A DNA stretch of 5,662 bases from Chloroflexota bacterium (lineage in GTDB: Bacteria > Chloroflexota > Limnocylindria > Limnocylindrales > CSP1-4): assembly GCA_029858845.1 (NCBI GenBank), contig JAOUEG010000137.1:1-5662 (forward strand), given 5' to 3'. This document shows, piece by piece, positions 5,508 through 5,662 of this stretch. Under the pieces are notes generated by a model that was given only the letters and a program-made list of their open reading frames with translations, had not been told where the DNA came from and did no database searches. A program made the position numbers and the translations under genes. How positions within the stretch are numbered: position 1 is the first letter of the stretch; every line of letters starts with the position of its first letter.

Positions 5508-5662
5508 CAGTCGTTGGTGTAGAAGTTGCCGCGCTCGAGGAGCGCCGGTAGACGGTAGTCCTCCTTGATCCCGTAGTGCAACTGGAAGAAGTACTTGACG
5601 ATCTCGGTCGCCGCGTTGCCCACGGTTCGCGAGTCGTGGGCGAATGCGAGTACGACCAATTT
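5507..5662 (-). CDS. mrdA: Penicillin-binding protein 2-type transpeptidase, C-terminal end, partial
   Basis: A minus-strand frame is open from the window edge to a TGA at 5509-5507, giving the last 51 residues of a protein. The visible part begins KLVVLAFAHDSRT and continues GNAATEIVKYFFQLHYGI, ending in GNFYTND. This fits the C-terminal strand and helix of class B penicillin-binding proteins (a hydrophobic strand, then a conserved small-residue turn followed by an amphipathic helix). The catalytic SxxK, SxN and KTG motifs would lie outside the window. The stop overlaps the rodA ATG by one base. The call rests mainly on position directly before rodA, the standard mrdA-rodA order, with supporting tail sequence. 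PBP2 crosslinks the strands that RodA makes. Confidence 0.75.
   Translation of the reverse strand, partial: KLVVLAFAHDSRTVGNAATEIVKYFFQLHYGIKEDYRLPALLERGNFYTND

Overview
This window is G+C-rich bacterial chromosome (about two thirds G+C by eye) that is almost entirely coding. Strong third-position G/C bias makes long open frames appear opposite the real genes. The mrdA-rodA order shows a bacterium with an elongasome-type cell wall. The high G+C, the PBP2 tail and the J-domain protein with an FG+xxGWSLGEI tail look most like an uncultured Chloroflexota (Limnocylindria/Ellin6529-like) or an actinobacterial relative. That placement is a judgement from memory of similar proteins, not a search result.

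Left part (1-1205, plus strand): the C-terminal half of an AI-2E/PerM-family membrane protein, cut by the window edge, overlaps by 4 bases (GTGA) with a small J-domain protein. The J protein joins an N-terminal HPD-type J domain, through a Pro/Gly-rich linker, to a short C-terminal module resembling the one at the end of ExoX-like exonucleases.

Right part (1210-5662, minus strand, read right to left): the C-terminus of a PBP2-type transpeptidase (mrdA, cut by the window edge), rodA, a tandem-CBS protein, an ArsB/NhaD/SLC13-like permease, and a CPA2-family cation/proton antiporter. Gaps are short (1-base overlap, 73 nt, 6 nt, then 10 or 85 nt depending on the antiporter start), so a single transcript is likely. 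The first two genes build lateral wall peptidoglycan. The last three look like an ion-transport set in which the CBS protein could sense adenine nucleotides and control one or both transporters; that link is inference.

The two gene groups converge at 1205/1210, only 4 bases apart. Both stop codons lie in a perfect 12-base palindrome that sits inside a further GC-rich inverted repeat, possibly a shared terminator. I see no tRNA, rRNA, CRISPR array, insertion sequence, riboswitch or phage gene, and no gene-free stretch over 300 bases. Nothing proves a wholly new system. The best leads are the J-domain/ExoX-C-like fusion and the CBS-permease-antiporter cassette attached to the rod-shape genes.
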